Below are positions 54,223 to 63,805 of a stretch of 64,000 nt of DNA, piece after piece (position 1 is the stretch's first letter; each line of letters starts with the position of its first letter). Under the pieces are notes generated by a model. The model was given only the letters and a program-made list of their open reading frames with translations, searched no databases and was not told where the DNA came from. Source of the stretch: Sphingobacterium siyangense (GTDB lineage: Bacteria; Bacteroidota; Bacteroidia; Sphingobacteriales; Sphingobacteriaceae); NCBI RefSeq assembly GCF_007830445.1, contig NZ_VLKR01000022.1, positions 52,696-116,695 on the forward strand, read 5' to 3'. Made by a program: the position numbers and the translations under genes.

Positions 54223-54443
54223 TTGGACAAAGGTTTCCAAATGAGGGAATAAGAGGCTACATTATTTTTAATGCTAGTCAAAGATCGAAATGCGACCTGT
54301 TGTGTAATCGCAGATGAAATTAAATACTATGCAGGCAAGAAGTATCCATATTACAAAAAACGTTTTTTCTGAGATTGTGAATAATGGCAAATTTTCTAAT
54401 TTCGGTTTGTATTGCAATAAGTTGTCTTGTCTTAGTTTAATAA

Positions 54444-56924
54444 GTGGATATTGGAGCGCCTGTGATTAACAGGGAAATATTAAAAAGTGAATCCAACAAA
54501 ATTCGACAGGCAAAGTTAAACCGTATAAATATCACCTTAACCAAAAAAAAGGAAATTAACGAAAGTTATAAGGCAATGTGCGAATTGATATCGGACGATG
54601 CCCTTTTAGTTGGATTTTGCAGATGTGTTCATTGGGAATTTGGCGAATTAACGACCGAAGAGGCTATATACGCATTGCGACAAGAGATACTTGTTCTATT
54701 AACCGATAAAGTATTTGGCAATAGATCCGTTGAAATTATTTTTAGAGTTCTTTTATCTGAAATAAATCGGTGTTCCCAAGAAACTGACGCATCGTTACGA
54801 TCAGTGGATAAAACTGATCTTCAGAAGCTTTTAGATTTAACAGATGCCGAAATTCAAGAAAGAATAGATCCCAAATTTATACGATTAATTGGTATTGAAT
54901 TAGAAGAAATAAAGGATCGTATTAAAAACGTAGAATTAGTGCAAGAAAATCATGAAGCAGCCTTAAAAAATTTAAAACCACGCATCTTAGAAAGTACTGA
55001 TCTTTCCTTGGTTCCATACTTAATCAATGTGGATAATGTCTTCGGATGGCAAAATGAAATTAAAGAAGTGTTTGACCTAATCGCCGATAAAAAGTTTATT
55101 TCCATTCACAATTTTGGTGGCGTGGGAAAAACAACATTTGCCAAAAAATTTCTTGCTCAATATCGGGATCACTACAATAATGTAATATGGTTAAATGTGG
55201 AGAATTCCGTGAGTGAATCAATTGTTCTGAATACTCCCCTGCAGAAAAACCTGCACATTAACTTGTCTAAAGAAACCACGGTCATTGAGCAATTTAATAT
55301 GATCTTAAATGAACTCGATAAAACCGGAGAAAATAATCTTATTATCCTGGATATCCAAAAGAACCATGATCAGAAATTTTCTGAAATCAACAGAATCCTG
55401 AGCTTACGAAACTGGAAAAAAATCGTCCTTACACGTTCTAATTTAAAAAACCTAAATCCTTATTTACTTCCAAATCTAAATTATGAGAGTGCGTATAATC
55501 TTTTTAAATTACACTGTTCAAAAGAGTTTGATGAAACCTTATTTAGGGAATTTTTGGAATTTATTGAATATAATACTCTCACTATTGAACTCGTTTCCAA
55601 AACAATCGAGAATTCTTATGATCTAACACTAGAATTCATATATGATGCATTAAAGACACAAAATCTCAATAGCAATCTGCTTAAAATAGATATTGACCTT
55701 AATGATGAAGAAAATAGAGTCGTTGCAATCTTTGACTTTATCCTACAAAGCTTTTCCATTGAAAATTTAGAGAATAAAGAAAAGTACTTTTTACAATATC
55801 TGGCCCTGCTTCCGCCTTCTGATATCGTTATCGAAGATTTAATATTAATATGTGGTCGTGAATTCTATGACGGGAATAAACTTAGCTACCTAAATTCGAT
55901 CAATGCGCTTGAGAAAAAAGGATTACTGCAATATGAAAACAATAAAAAAAGTATTCGGATCCACAAAATTTTACAGGAAACAATTTTATACCGACTAAGA
56001 AATGAAAATAGTCCATTTGTAGGGTTTATCTACTATATAACCTGGCTCTCCCATAGGTTAGCGGAAGGCTATAACAATCCCAAGGAATCTTTTAAATACT
56101 TAAAATATGCTGAATCAATTCTGAGGAACATTAAAGAAGAATTTCGCACAAATATTTATCAGCCACTCCTTCTATTGGAAAATGAATATTTACATCTTTC
56201 ATCCTTTTTCTTTAGTCGTGAAAATATTGATAAACTTTGGGAAGATTTGATAAATAGAACGGAAAAATACTTAGGAAAGGATGCTCGTTGTCTGGCTACG
56301 ATGTACAATAATCTCGCCTCTACTCTGAATGTTGAAAATTCTTTGGACACAATAATTAAGTATCAAAGAAAAGCTAATCAGCTATACCTGCAGAATATAG
56401 GGAATTTTAAAGATGGAGATCTCTTAATGTATATCACTTCCCTACATAACCTTGCTCAAGCATATCTATTAAAAGATGATCCGATAAATGTCGTAAAATG
56501 CCTTCATAAAGTAGCAACACTCCGAAAACAAAATTATTTCTACAACGATGCACAAATCGGAGTGGGCTATACCATATTATCACAGATACATCGTAAAACT
56601 AAAAACTTTGATGAATCTGATGCATTTATCAAAGAGGCAATAAAATACCATAATTCAATTCCGGCAGAAAAAAGAAACCATTTCTTGCTATCGAACTACT
56701 ACAATAAACTAGCTGAGAATTCAATCTTTAAAAACAATCTGGAAGAAGCCCTATCCCATCAGCTCCAATGTGTTGAAATTATGGAAGAACAAGAAATAAG
56801 GAATACATACTCCGTAAAAATGTATGAATTTTTGATCAATTTATACAAAATCAGTACTGTTCCAGAAGTCTCTAAAGTTTATATCAATAAACTAGAATTA
56901 TTAAAACAGCAGAACCAGAATTAA
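54444..56924 (+). CDS. STAND NTPase: NB-ARC with C-terminal TPR region and uncharacterised N-terminus
   Basis: 826 residues from GTG 54444; an in-frame TAA precedes it and no ATG occurs before codon 45. P-loop GGVGKTTFAKKF (225-236), Walker B LIILDI (299-304), and LTRS sensor (329-332) define the NB-ARC ATPase, followed by a winged-helix part and TPR helices (about 560-820: DARCLATMYNNLASTLNVENS, TSLHNLAQAYLLKDDPINVVKC, GYTILSQIHRKTKNFDESDA). Residues 45-190 are helical and match no effector I recognise; they may be an effector-associated adaptor. STAND proteins with this order act as phage sensors (Avs-like) or in signalling. The gene is AT-rich: 16 G+C in 55681-55740 against 31 in 51541-51600. 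Confidence 0.85.
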   Translation: MDIGAPVINREILKSESNKIRQAKLNRINITLTKKKEINESYKAMCELISDDALLVGFCRCVHWEFGELTTEEAIYALRQEILVLLTDKVFGNRSVEIIFRVLLSEINRCSQETDASLRSVDKTDLQKLLDLTDAEIQERIDPKFIRLIGIELEEIKDRIKNVELVQENHEAALKNLKPRILESTDLSLVPYLINVDNVFGWQNEIKEVFDLIADKKFISIHNFGGVGKTTFAKKFLAQYRDHYNNVIWLNVENSVSESIVLNTPLQKNLHINLSKETTVIEQFNMILNELDKTGENNLIILDIQKNHDQKFSEINRILSLRNWKKIVLTRSNLKNLNPYLLPNLNYESAYNLFKLHCSKEFDETLFREFLEFIEYNTLTIELVSKTIENSYDLTLEFIYDALKTQNLNSNLLKIDIDLNDEENRVVAIFDFILQSFSIENLENKEKYFLQYLALLPPSDIVIEDLILICGREFYDGNKLSYLNSINALEKKGLLQYENNKKSIRIHKILQETILYRLRNENSPFVGFIYYITWLSHRLAEGYNNPKESFKYLKYAESILRNIKEEFRTNIYQPLLLLENEYLHLSSFFFSRENIDKLWEDLINRTEKYLGKDARCLATMYNNLASTLNVENSLDTIIKYQRKANQLYLQNIGNFKDGDLLMYITSLHNLAQAYLLKDDPINVVKCLHKVATLRKQNYFYNDAQIGVGYTILSQIHRKTKNFDESDAFIKEAIKYHNSIPAEKRNHFLLSNYYNKLAENSIFKNNLEEALSHQLQCVEIMEEQEIRNTYSVKMYEFLINLYKISTVPEVSKVYINKLELLKQQNQN

Positions 56925-57046
56925 TGGACATATCCAAAAGTGTTTTTTAAGACAAAAATAATATTGCCTATAATAATTTACAGATCGACAACTAGCTACT
57001 ATAAGTAAAACTACACTTCATACCTTGAAGAGTAGCCAATATAAAT

Positions 57047-57090
57047 GTCCTTTGCCTCAATGAATATTTCTATTTAGGCAAAGGACGTTT
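57047..57090 (+). terminator. terminator of the STAND gene
   Basis: GTCCTTTGCCT (57047-57057) and its complement (57076-57086) form a perfect 11-bp stem, followed by GTTTT; 122 bp behind the stop. The rest of 56925-57223 shows nothing. Confidence 0.75.
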
Positions 57091-57223
57091 TACAATAAAT
57101 ATTGTTAAGTAGGACAAAGAACACATAGTCAGAATCTGTTTGTATAAGATTGCTCATTTAATTAACATTTTATCAAGGTATATTGTTATAGTTTACCACC
57201 AGATTCTAAAATTATTTTATCAA

Positions 57224-58156
57224 TTAGACTGTATAAGAAGATAAAATAGGCTCCTGCATATCCGCATATTCAGCATTCAATTTTTCTTTCAAAAATCTAA
57301 TCTGATCGCTATAGAGACTGTTCTTCCTCTGTCCAAAATACATGGTATTTTGGACATCATTGTACCCTCGCCACAAAACCTTGACCTCGCTTTTGGCAAA
57401 GGCCTCCCTGCAGATAAAATCAGGCAGTACAGCTAGACCCTGCCCTACGGACAGACAACGGATGATCGAAAATTTATTAGGAACAATATAATTAGGTACA
57501 AATTCCGGCATGATCCCAAAATTTTCCTGCCAGAACTGATTCAGAAGTTTCATGTCGGATGCTGTGTTATACCATATCTGCTGCTGGAACCAGTTTTTCA
57601 ACGATTCACTGTCATTCGGATCGATCGTTTCCCAGCCTGAAAGATCGGTATTTTTTCCGCAGACAACCATCAGGGTTTCGGTGGTAAAGGCTTCAAACTC
57701 TAAAATATTATCCTCCTTTGGTTTTGTGGTCAGGATAAGATCTGCCCCGCCATTTTCAAGCAGTTCAGTCAGCTTCTCGTTCTCCCCGAACTGCATGATC
57801 AGGTTAAAGTCAATATAAGGAATATGCTGTTCAAGCGCCTGCTGAAAAGTTTCAACACACATCCCGACACTTACCGTAGGTCGGTCAGATCCGGCTTTAC
57901 GTCTGAACCGCCCTTGGATTTCTTCAAGAACATTTAAAGAATGCTGCATCTGCTGATATAATAAATGCCCTCTTTCCGTGGGGACCATCTTTCGGGCTTT
58001 TCTTTCAAATAAAGGATAACCCGTATAAGTTTCCAGAGAATTGAGATGTATCCCAACTCCGGGCTGTGATACAAACAACTGCTTTGCTGCACCGCTCAGC
58101 GTTCCCGATTCATAAATAGCCTTAAAAGTCCTGAACCATTCCAAATTAGCATTCAT
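57224..58156 (-). CDS. LysR family transcriptional regulator
   Basis: 310 residues. N-terminal winged HTH (LEWFRTFKAIYESGTLSGAAKQLFVSQPGVGIHLNSLE) followed by the periplasmic-binding-type sensor (SVGMCVETFQQALEQH to the end). It is divergent from the mdaB-like gene, 93 bp apart, and should control it. Confidence 0.92.
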   Translation of the reverse strand: MNANLEWFRTFKAIYESGTLSGAAKQLFVSQPGVGIHLNSLETYTGYPLFERKARKMVPTERGHLLYQQMQHSLNVLEEIQGRFRRKAGSDRPTVSVGMCVETFQQALEQHIPYIDFNLIMQFGENEKLTELLENGGADLILTTKPKEDNILEFEAFTTETLMVVCGKNTDLSGWETIDPNDSESLKNWFQQQIWYNTASDMKLLNQFWQENFGIMPEFVPNYIVPNKFSIIRCLSVGQGLAVLPDFICREAFAKSEVKVLWRGYNDVQNTMYFGQRKNSLYSDQIRFLKEKLNAEYADMQEPILSSYTV

Positions 58157-58157
58157 G

Positions 58158-58225
58158 TATAAATATTTTTATAGTTATGTAAAAATACTATTATTTTTAT
58201 TTAATAAAAACTGTCCATAATTTTG
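58158..58225 (+). promoter_or_regulatory. LysR-mdaB intergenic control region
   Basis: A near-palindrome TATAAATATTTTTATA (58158-58173) beside the LysR start is a candidate regulator site. TAATTTTG (58218-58225) is a perfect -7 box with TTTT at 58194-58197, 20-base spacer, for the mdaB-like operon. Confidence 0.5.
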
Positions 58226-58249
58226 CATATAGATTTTTAACATATTGTA

Positions 58250-58870
58250 ATGCAAAAGATACTGGTAATAAACGCAGGAATGAAATTTGCCCATTCCGGT
58301 GGTAAGCTAAATGAAACGATCACTTCTTGGGACAGATCGTTCTTTACTGCCAAAAATGGCTTTGAGCTTAGAATCACCGAAACCGGAGAAGGAGACTATG
58401 ACATCGAAGAAGAAATAGAAAAGTTTCTTTGGGCAGACACTATTATCTATCATTTTCCCATCTGGTGGATGTATATCCCATTTACTTTAAAAGAATATAT
58501 TGATAAGGTTTTTACTGCGGGACATCGAAAAGGAATGTATTATAGTGATGGAAGAAAAGCCGACAATCCCACCCGTAATTATGGAACCGGCGGGCTGCTT
58601 GGTGACAAACGGTATATGGTGACGACCACATGGAATGCCCCGGAGGATGCATTTACCATTCCCGAGGAATTCTTTCAAGGCAGAAGCGTCGATGATGGTG
58701 TTCTGTTTCCTTTTCACAGGATGAACGCATTCTGTGGACTTCAGCAGCTACCCAGCATACACTTCCACGATGTGGAAAAGAATGGCTCAGCGGAATTGGT
58801 CGAAACATTTAAACAGGAATACCTGCTGCATTTGAAGTCTCTTTTCAAAAATGATGGCGTGATTTTATAA
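58250..58870 (+). CDS. MdaB-type NAD(P)H quinone oxidoreductase
   Basis: 206 residues, flavodoxin-like fold. ILVINAGMKFAHSGGKLN (FMN/FAD phosphate loop), TIIYHFPIWWMYIPFTLKEYIDKVFTAGH and TTTWNAPEDAF are the MdaB signature regions. It reduces quinones by two electrons. First gene of a plus-strand run of four controlled by the LysR gene; 26 bp separate it from the next gene. Confidence 0.88.
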   Translation: MQKILVINAGMKFAHSGGKLNETITSWDRSFFTAKNGFELRITETGEGDYDIEEEIEKFLWADTIIYHFPIWWMYIPFTLKEYIDKVFTAGHRKGMYYSDGRKADNPTRNYGTGGLLGDKRYMVTTTWNAPEDAFTIPEEFFQGRSVDDGVLFPFHRMNAFCGLQQLPSIHFHDVEKNGSAELVETFKQEYLLHLKSLFKNDGVIL

Positions 58871-58896
58871 ATAGAAAATATGACCAAAGAAAAAAT

Positions 58897-59913
58897 ATGA
58901 TCAATATAAAAAATTTACTGCTGGTGGCTTTTTGTTTTTCCAATACAGCAATCTTTGCGCAGCACCAGTATATACTGTCTCTGTCAAAGGGAGAAAAGAA
59001 ACTTGTGGTCATGGACTATACCACCCTGGAGGTTATCAAAAAAATTCCTGTGGGCGATGATCCGCACGAAATTGTAACCAATAGCGATGGTACCAGAGCA
59101 TATATCTCAGTTCCACTTATGAATGCGGGCGGACATGAAATCAACGTGATCAATCTTCAAACACTTGAACCTGAGCGAACGATCAATACAAGCCCCTTTA
59201 GCATACCGCATGGACTGGCTTTCAGGAATGATTCACTTTGGTATACTGCCCAGGGATCCAAAAATGTAGTCGTCTATGACCTCAAACAGAACAGAGCTGT
59301 TAAAGCTTTGGGAACGGGACAGGATTTTACCCACCTGATATACCTGACAAAAAACGGAAAGACCTTTTACACCACAAATGTTGAAAGCGGCACACTTAGT
59401 ATCTATGAGAATAAGGAAATTCCGCCATATATGCCGCCAACAGGTATACTTCCTGCTAATGCAAAGCCTAGAAATGACTGGCGGCAGACCTTGGTGGATG
59501 TTGGTCTTGGAGCTGAGGGCTTCGATGTTTCCCCGGATGAAAAAGAACTATGGACAGCAAGACCGGATGGAACCATTGTGATAGTTGACCTCGAAAAAAA
59601 ACAGGTTAAACATAAAATCAATACACAGGTTAAGGGACTCCACCGTCTAAAGATCACCCAGGATGGTAAAACAGTGTGTATCGTAAGTGTAAAAACTGGT
59701 GACCTGCTCTTCTACAACAGAAAGACTTTAAAATTAGAAAAAAGAATGCAGGTTGGACAGGGCGCCGGAATCTATATGGACAGTAACAATAGGATCTTTA
59801 TTTCCTGTACCCCAAACAATTATGTTGCGGTGATTGACCTGTTGACACAAAAGGAAATCAAGCGTTTACCTATGGAGCGACCTGATGGTATAACTTCTGT
59901 TATTACCCCTTAA
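58897..59913 (+). CDS. exported YncE-type beta-propeller protein
   Basis: 338 residues with signal peptide (1-21, cut near IFAQ). Repeated blades: YILSLSKGEKKLVVMDYTTLEVIKKIPVGDDPHEIVTNSDGTRAYIS, PHGLAFRNDSLWYTAQGSKNVVVYDL, GAEGFDVSPDEKELWTARPDGTIVIVDL and GIYMDSNNRIFISCTPNNYVAVIDL. The blade motif fits YVTN/YncE propellers, which bind partners or substrates in the periplasm. Function unknown. Runs with SRPBCC gene 53 bp later. Confidence 0.85.
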   Translation: MINIKNLLLVAFCFSNTAIFAQHQYILSLSKGEKKLVVMDYTTLEVIKKIPVGDDPHEIVTNSDGTRAYISVPLMNAGGHEINVINLQTLEPERTINTSPFSIPHGLAFRNDSLWYTAQGSKNVVVYDLKQNRAVKALGTGQDFTHLIYLTKNGKTFYTTNVESGTLSIYENKEIPPYMPPTGILPANAKPRNDWRQTLVDVGLGAEGFDVSPDEKELWTARPDGTIVIVDLEKKQVKHKINTQVKGLHRLKITQDGKTVCIVSVKTGDLLFYNRKTLKLEKRMQVGQGAGIYMDSNNRIFISCTPNNYVAVIDLLTQKEIKRLPMERPDGITSVITP

Positions 59914-59966
59914 TAAATTTAAAATCAAGCTTTAAAGGAGGCTATTAACAATTAAAATTATAAAAT

Positions 59967-60485
59967 ATGCAAAATTCAATAAACTGGCCTGAGGGATATT
60001 TACCGGGTCTAACAGATAATTATTGTTCAAATGAAGTAATTGTAAAAGGTTTGACCACAGAAGAAGTCTGGCGTTATTTAAACAATCCTTTTGCCTGGCC
60101 GAAATACTATGCGAATTCATCCGATATTGAATTTGAAAATAATGGCGGACCCGAGTTCACCGCAGATTCGCGTTTCCGCTTTAAAACATTCGGCTTTCCG
60201 ATAGAAGCTGAAATAACTGAATTTGTCCCACCTGCAGATGGCAGACCGGCCAGAATTTCATGGCATGGATGGGCCGAAGGCGATGAGGAAACAAGACTGG
60301 ACGTTATCCATGCATGGCTGATCGAAGATCTTGACGGCGACAGAGTTCGCATCCTGACCCAGGAATCACAGATCGGAAAACCTGCCAGAGAACTGGCTGC
60401 GCAAAAACCCAATCCAATGATCAATGGACATCAGGACTGGCTGGAAGGTTTAATAAAGGCTGCGCAGACTAAACTTGAAATATAA
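59967..60485 (+). CDS. SRPBCC domain protein
   Basis: 172 residues. KGLTTEEVWRYLNNPFAWPKYYANSSDIEFENNGGP, ITEFVPPADGRPARISWHGW and WLIEDLDGDRVRILTQESQ fit the helix-grip SRPBCC fold, which binds hydrophobic ligands. Cytoplasmic. Third gene of the run; next gene starts 23 bp later. Confidence 0.85.
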   Translation: MQNSINWPEGYLPGLTDNYCSNEVIVKGLTTEEVWRYLNNPFAWPKYYANSSDIEFENNGGPEFTADSRFRFKTFGFPIEAEITEFVPPADGRPARISWHGWAEGDEETRLDVIHAWLIEDLDGDRVRILTQESQIGKPARELAAQKPNPMINGHQDWLEGLIKAAQTKLEI

Positions 60486-60508
60486 CTTTAACTCAAAACA
60501 GGATCACA

Positions 60509-61540
60509 ATGATAACTAGACTAATGCTCCCTATCATGTTCATGATAGGACTGAGTGTAAATGCCCAGCACTGAGAGAAGGTCACAGACTACAAAGGACA
60601 GCAGGTAACAGGAATCAGCGTAAATGAAGACGGACGGATTTTTGTCAATTTTCCTCGCTGGCGGGAATCGGTGAAATACTCGGTAATGGAAATTAGCGAA
60701 AACAAAGTGTCTGTACCTTATCCAGATACCAAATGGAACAGCTGGAAGCCGGGCAGTGCAATCAGTGATTCCCTTTTCGTTGCCGTACAGTCCGTAGTTG
60801 CAAAAAACAATAAGCTCTATGTCCTTGATACCAGGAATCCGTTATGGAAAGGTGTTGTGGACAATCCCCGTATTTTCGTTTTTGATCTCAAGACAAACAG
60901 CCTAATCGATGTGCTTAAGCTATCCGATGGCTCCTTCAAAGCTAACTCTTACACAAATGACCTACGAATCGACGATAAGAATGGATTTATTTATATGACT
61001 GATTCCAATGAACCTGGGCTAATTATATTTGATAAAAAAAATAGAAAAAGCAGGCGTGTTCTGGATCAGCATTATTCAACATCTGCTGAAACTGATCATT
61101 TGATGATAGATGGAAAAAAATGGGGCAGCAAGCCTGTCCATTCCGATGGGATTGTCTTTGATGAAACACGGGACAAACTATTCTATCATGCGCTAACTGG
61201 GAAAACACTTTATAGTGTCAGCGCGAAGACATTACGTGAAGGCTCTGAGCAGGAGATTGAAAGTTCAGTCAAAAAAGAGGCCTTAACTCCCTCTCCTGAC
61301 GGTATGATACTGGATAAAAGGGGTAATTTATACATGGCTGATCTGGAAAAACATGCCATTGTGTTTATCAGTCCTAAGGGAGAGCTAAAGACTTTGGTCA
61401 AGAATGAGTCCGTAGAATGGGCTGATACCTTCAGTATTTATGGATCCTACTTATATTTTACGAATTCAAATATTCATAGGGTAGGATCAGGTGCTGAGGA
61501 TCTCTCCTATCCTGTTTTTAAGATAAAATTGCCAGAATAA
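60509..61540 (+). pseudogene. royal-jelly/yellow-type exported protein with in-frame TGA
   Basis: The frame starts at ATG 60509 (MITRLMLPIMFMIGLSVNAQH), a signal peptide, and is cut by TGA at 60572-60574 (codon 22) directly after it. In the same frame it continues as EKVTDYKGQQVTGISVNEDG and then 320 residues with DGRIFVNFPRW, KLYVLDTRNPLW and GWPVHSDGIVFD-like MRJP motifs (HSDGIVFDETRDKLFYHAL). Restoring codon 22 (for example CGA) gives a full protein. The downstream ATG at 60671 would produce a cytoplasmic, likely useless, product. Fourth gene of the LysR-linked run. Confidence 0.8.
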
Positions 61541-61592
61541 TAAATCAGCGAGACAAAACATCTAAAAATAGCTATTATTAGGACTTGAAGGT

Positions 61593-61625
61593 AAAAAAGA
61601 CTGTATTAGTGTACAGTCTTTTTTT
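61593..61625 (+). terminator. terminator of the LysR-linked run
   Basis: AAAAAAGACTGTA (61593-61605) and its complement (61612-61624), loop TTAGTG, T run at the end. Confidence 0.85.
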
Positions 61626-61634
61626 ATTAAATAA

Positions 61635-61895
61635 CATTTTTTACTTTTTTTATTTTTAGCATCAGCGGCTATGGGTTTTGGTTACGCAGCCTGGAATATC
61701 GGAATTCTAAAAGGGAATCCTACTCTTTTGGCTGGTGCATCCTATTTCACTCCGGTATTGTCTTCTGTATTATATTCCTTTATGCTAGCGACAACTTTAG
61801 GATTATCATTTTGGCAAGGCTCCATAATGGTGTGTCTTGGATCAGTTCTTTGCTGGTTTGCTACAAAGGAAAATAATCCCACAAAAGGTAATTAA
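61635..61895 (+). pseudogene. C-terminal remnant of an EamA/YddG-type exporter
   Basis: The frame opens after TAA at 61632 without a start before ATG 61671. SAAMGFGYAAWNIGILKGNPTLLAGASYFTPVLSSVLYSFML and LGLSFWQGSIMVCLGSVLCWFATKE match the last helices of the YddG aromatic amino acid/DMT exporters, normally about 290 residues. The first two thirds are gone. It starts ten bases after the terminator and lies beside the recombinase, so the loss probably came with an insertion or deletion at the island edge. Confidence 0.7.
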
Positions 61896-62051
61896 TCTGA
61901 GAATATATTTTATCATACATCGTCTAAGTATTTTAATTATTGATCGAGTTATTCTTATGAGAAAGATAGTCAGATTGATATGTATCACCTTAACAAATCG
62001 ATCATATAAAAGGGGAATATTAATTTCCTCTTTAAAATTTTTTGCCTCTAT

Positions 62052-63431
62052 TTAAAGAAAAGTACTAGCCATTTTAAGTATTAACTCTAAAGCGTTTGAT
62101 CTATTAATTAATGTATCGTTACTTTTATTCTGTTCTAACGATTTCAATGATTCAATTTCTTTACGAAGATCTAGAAGAAATGTTTCAATATTGTTCGATG
62201 ATTTATCTTTTTTATTGCTTAATACTAATTCCAAATTTTTCATCTCTCTACCAATCGATTCCTGTTCAGTTATGGCATACTCTTCTGTCTGTTTTACAGA
62301 ATAATGTCCAAGCATTTCTTTAACTACATGAATTGATACCCCATTATTCAAAGTAATTGTGCTAGCAAAAGTACGGCGAGCCTTATGGGTGTTTAAAGTT
62401 TCAGAAACACCACACAGCTCAGCAATCTCTTTTAGATATTCATTCATTTTCTGATTAGAACGGCCTGGTAGAACCGCTCCTCTTTTAATACATTCAGAAT
62501 CATTACTGTATTTAGCAATTATCTCAAGAGCTTTTGGCAATAATGGGATATCAGTCCCAGATTTTGATTTTTGTCTACTGGACATAATCCACATACTGCC
62601 ATCATCACCTTCTTTGATGTCATTCCATTTTAATTGAAAAGCATCAATATATGATAAACCTGTATAGCATTGAAAAACGAAAATATCTCTAACTACACTC
62701 AATCTATTAGATAAGAATACTTTATCTTCAATGCGCTGTAACTCAGCTTTAGTCAAAGGTTTCTTTTTCACCTTAGTTTTCCTACTTGTAAATAGCTTAA
62801 ATGGATCTTTAGGGATAATTTCTTTTGCAACTGCCCGGAGTACTATCTTTTTGAAATTACTGATATATTTCAATGAAGTATTGTTCGAACACTTTCTGAT
62901 AGTTTTTAAGTATAATTCATAATTTTTTACAAATTCATAGTTCAATGCAGAGAAAGAAAGATCTTCCCGCCCGTATTTATATTGGATAAATTCTGCTACA
63001 TGAGAACGGGCAGTAACATATCTTTCACGTGTTCCATCAGAATACTCTCCAGTTTTAACTAAAGCAGCTATCTCATCATTATGTTCCAGAAATTCTTCTA
63101 ATACGGAGTTATGACGTTTGTACTTACCATTCACAAAATCGATAAGATCAACAGCCGTAATAAGCTTATCATTATTCAGCAGTTCTGTCCGATAGCTGTT
63201 AATCTTGGTTCTAAATGAATCTAAAAAGAAATTGAGTTCTTTAGCATCCTCCTTGGTACCTATAGCTTTTTCTTCCTTTTGGTTCCATCTTGTAACATCC
63301 CACTGGCGTTTTGTGGAACATTCTTTTGTAATTCCATCCACCGTAATTCGAACATAGACAAGGCGGATAGCTCGGCTTTTTTCTCTTGGGCTCTTTAGAA
63401 AGAAGGTTAGCCCATAACTTTGTTCTAACAT
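62052..63431 (-). mobile_element. tyrosine recombinase (integrase) of an island at tRNA-Ser
   Basis: 459 residues. N-terminal arm-binding domain (YVRITVDGITKECSTKRQWDVTRWN), SAM-like core-binding domain (about 105-200) and catalytic domain: FQCYTGLSYIDA (the first Arg position is not Arg here, as in many Bacteroidetes integrases), SSRQKSKSGTDIPL (Lys), THKARRTFAS (H-x-x-R) and MLGHYSVKQTEEYA (H..Y). The nucleophile Tyr is in EEYA. It lies 231 bp from the 3' end of tRNA-Ser, the usual attachment site. Confidence 0.93.
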
Positions 63432-63484
63432 AATTAAACTTTTTAAGGGTTATAAATGTCGAACCAAAGATTTTTCCAGTTGTC

Positions 63485-63543
63485 AATGTGGCATTTTGTG
63501 GCACATTTTTGCAGAAACTCAATGTGCCACGAATGTGCCACAA
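63485..63543. repeat. inverted repeat of GTGGCAC units before the recombinase
   Basis: AATGTGGCATTTTGTGGCAC (63485-63504) faces AATGTGCCACGAATGTGCCA (63521-63540): two GTGGCA(C) on one side and two GTGCCAC on the other, separated by GCAGAAACTC. It lies 54 bp upstream of the recombinase start and could be arm-binding or autoregulatory. Confidence 0.7.
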
Positions 63544-63584
63544 AAATTATGAGTGTTTTTGAAAATTTCAGCAATTCCCATAAA

Positions 63585-63620
63585 CAAAAAAATCCTGCAA
63601 ATAATTGATTTTGCAGGATT
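63585..63620 (-). terminator. terminator of tRNA-Ser
   Basis: AATCCTGCAAA (63591-63601) and TTTGCAGGATT (63610-63620) form an 11-bp stem; on the minus strand six T follow, about 50 bp from the tRNA end. Confidence 0.85.
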
Positions 63621-63662
63621 TATCTATTTTTTAGTGCTTTTTAAAAATTTTAAAATTGCACC

Positions 63663-63750
63663 TGGCGGAGAGTGAGGGATTCGAACCCCCGAACCTGTGA
63701 CAGTTAACGGTTTTCAAGACCGCCGCATTCGACCACTCTGCCAACTCTCC
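63663..63750 (-). tRNA. tRNA-Ser (anticodon UGA)
   Basis: 88 nt including encoded CCA (63663-63665). Acceptor GGAGAGT pairs with ACTCTCC, discriminator G; D arm GGCAGAGTGGTCGAA; anticodon stem CGGT/ACCG with loop CTTGAAA (anticodon TGA); long variable arm (TTAACTGTCACA) as in class II serine tRNAs; T arm GGGGGTTCGAATCCC. Confidence 0.97.
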
Positions 63751-63805
63751 GCGACAAAAGTACGAATTTTCACTCTCCTACCAAATTTTATTTTATATAT
63801 TATGC

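Noticed and set aside
54271..54372. 33-codon frame before the STAND gene (MLVKDRNATCCVIADEI)
   Set aside because: No ribosome binding site, no family, and its size is within chance for the gap.
60572..60574. TGA as selenocysteine
   Set aside because: No Sec-type family, no SECIS-like hairpin seen after the codon and the position is the signal-peptide junction, where Sec would be odd.
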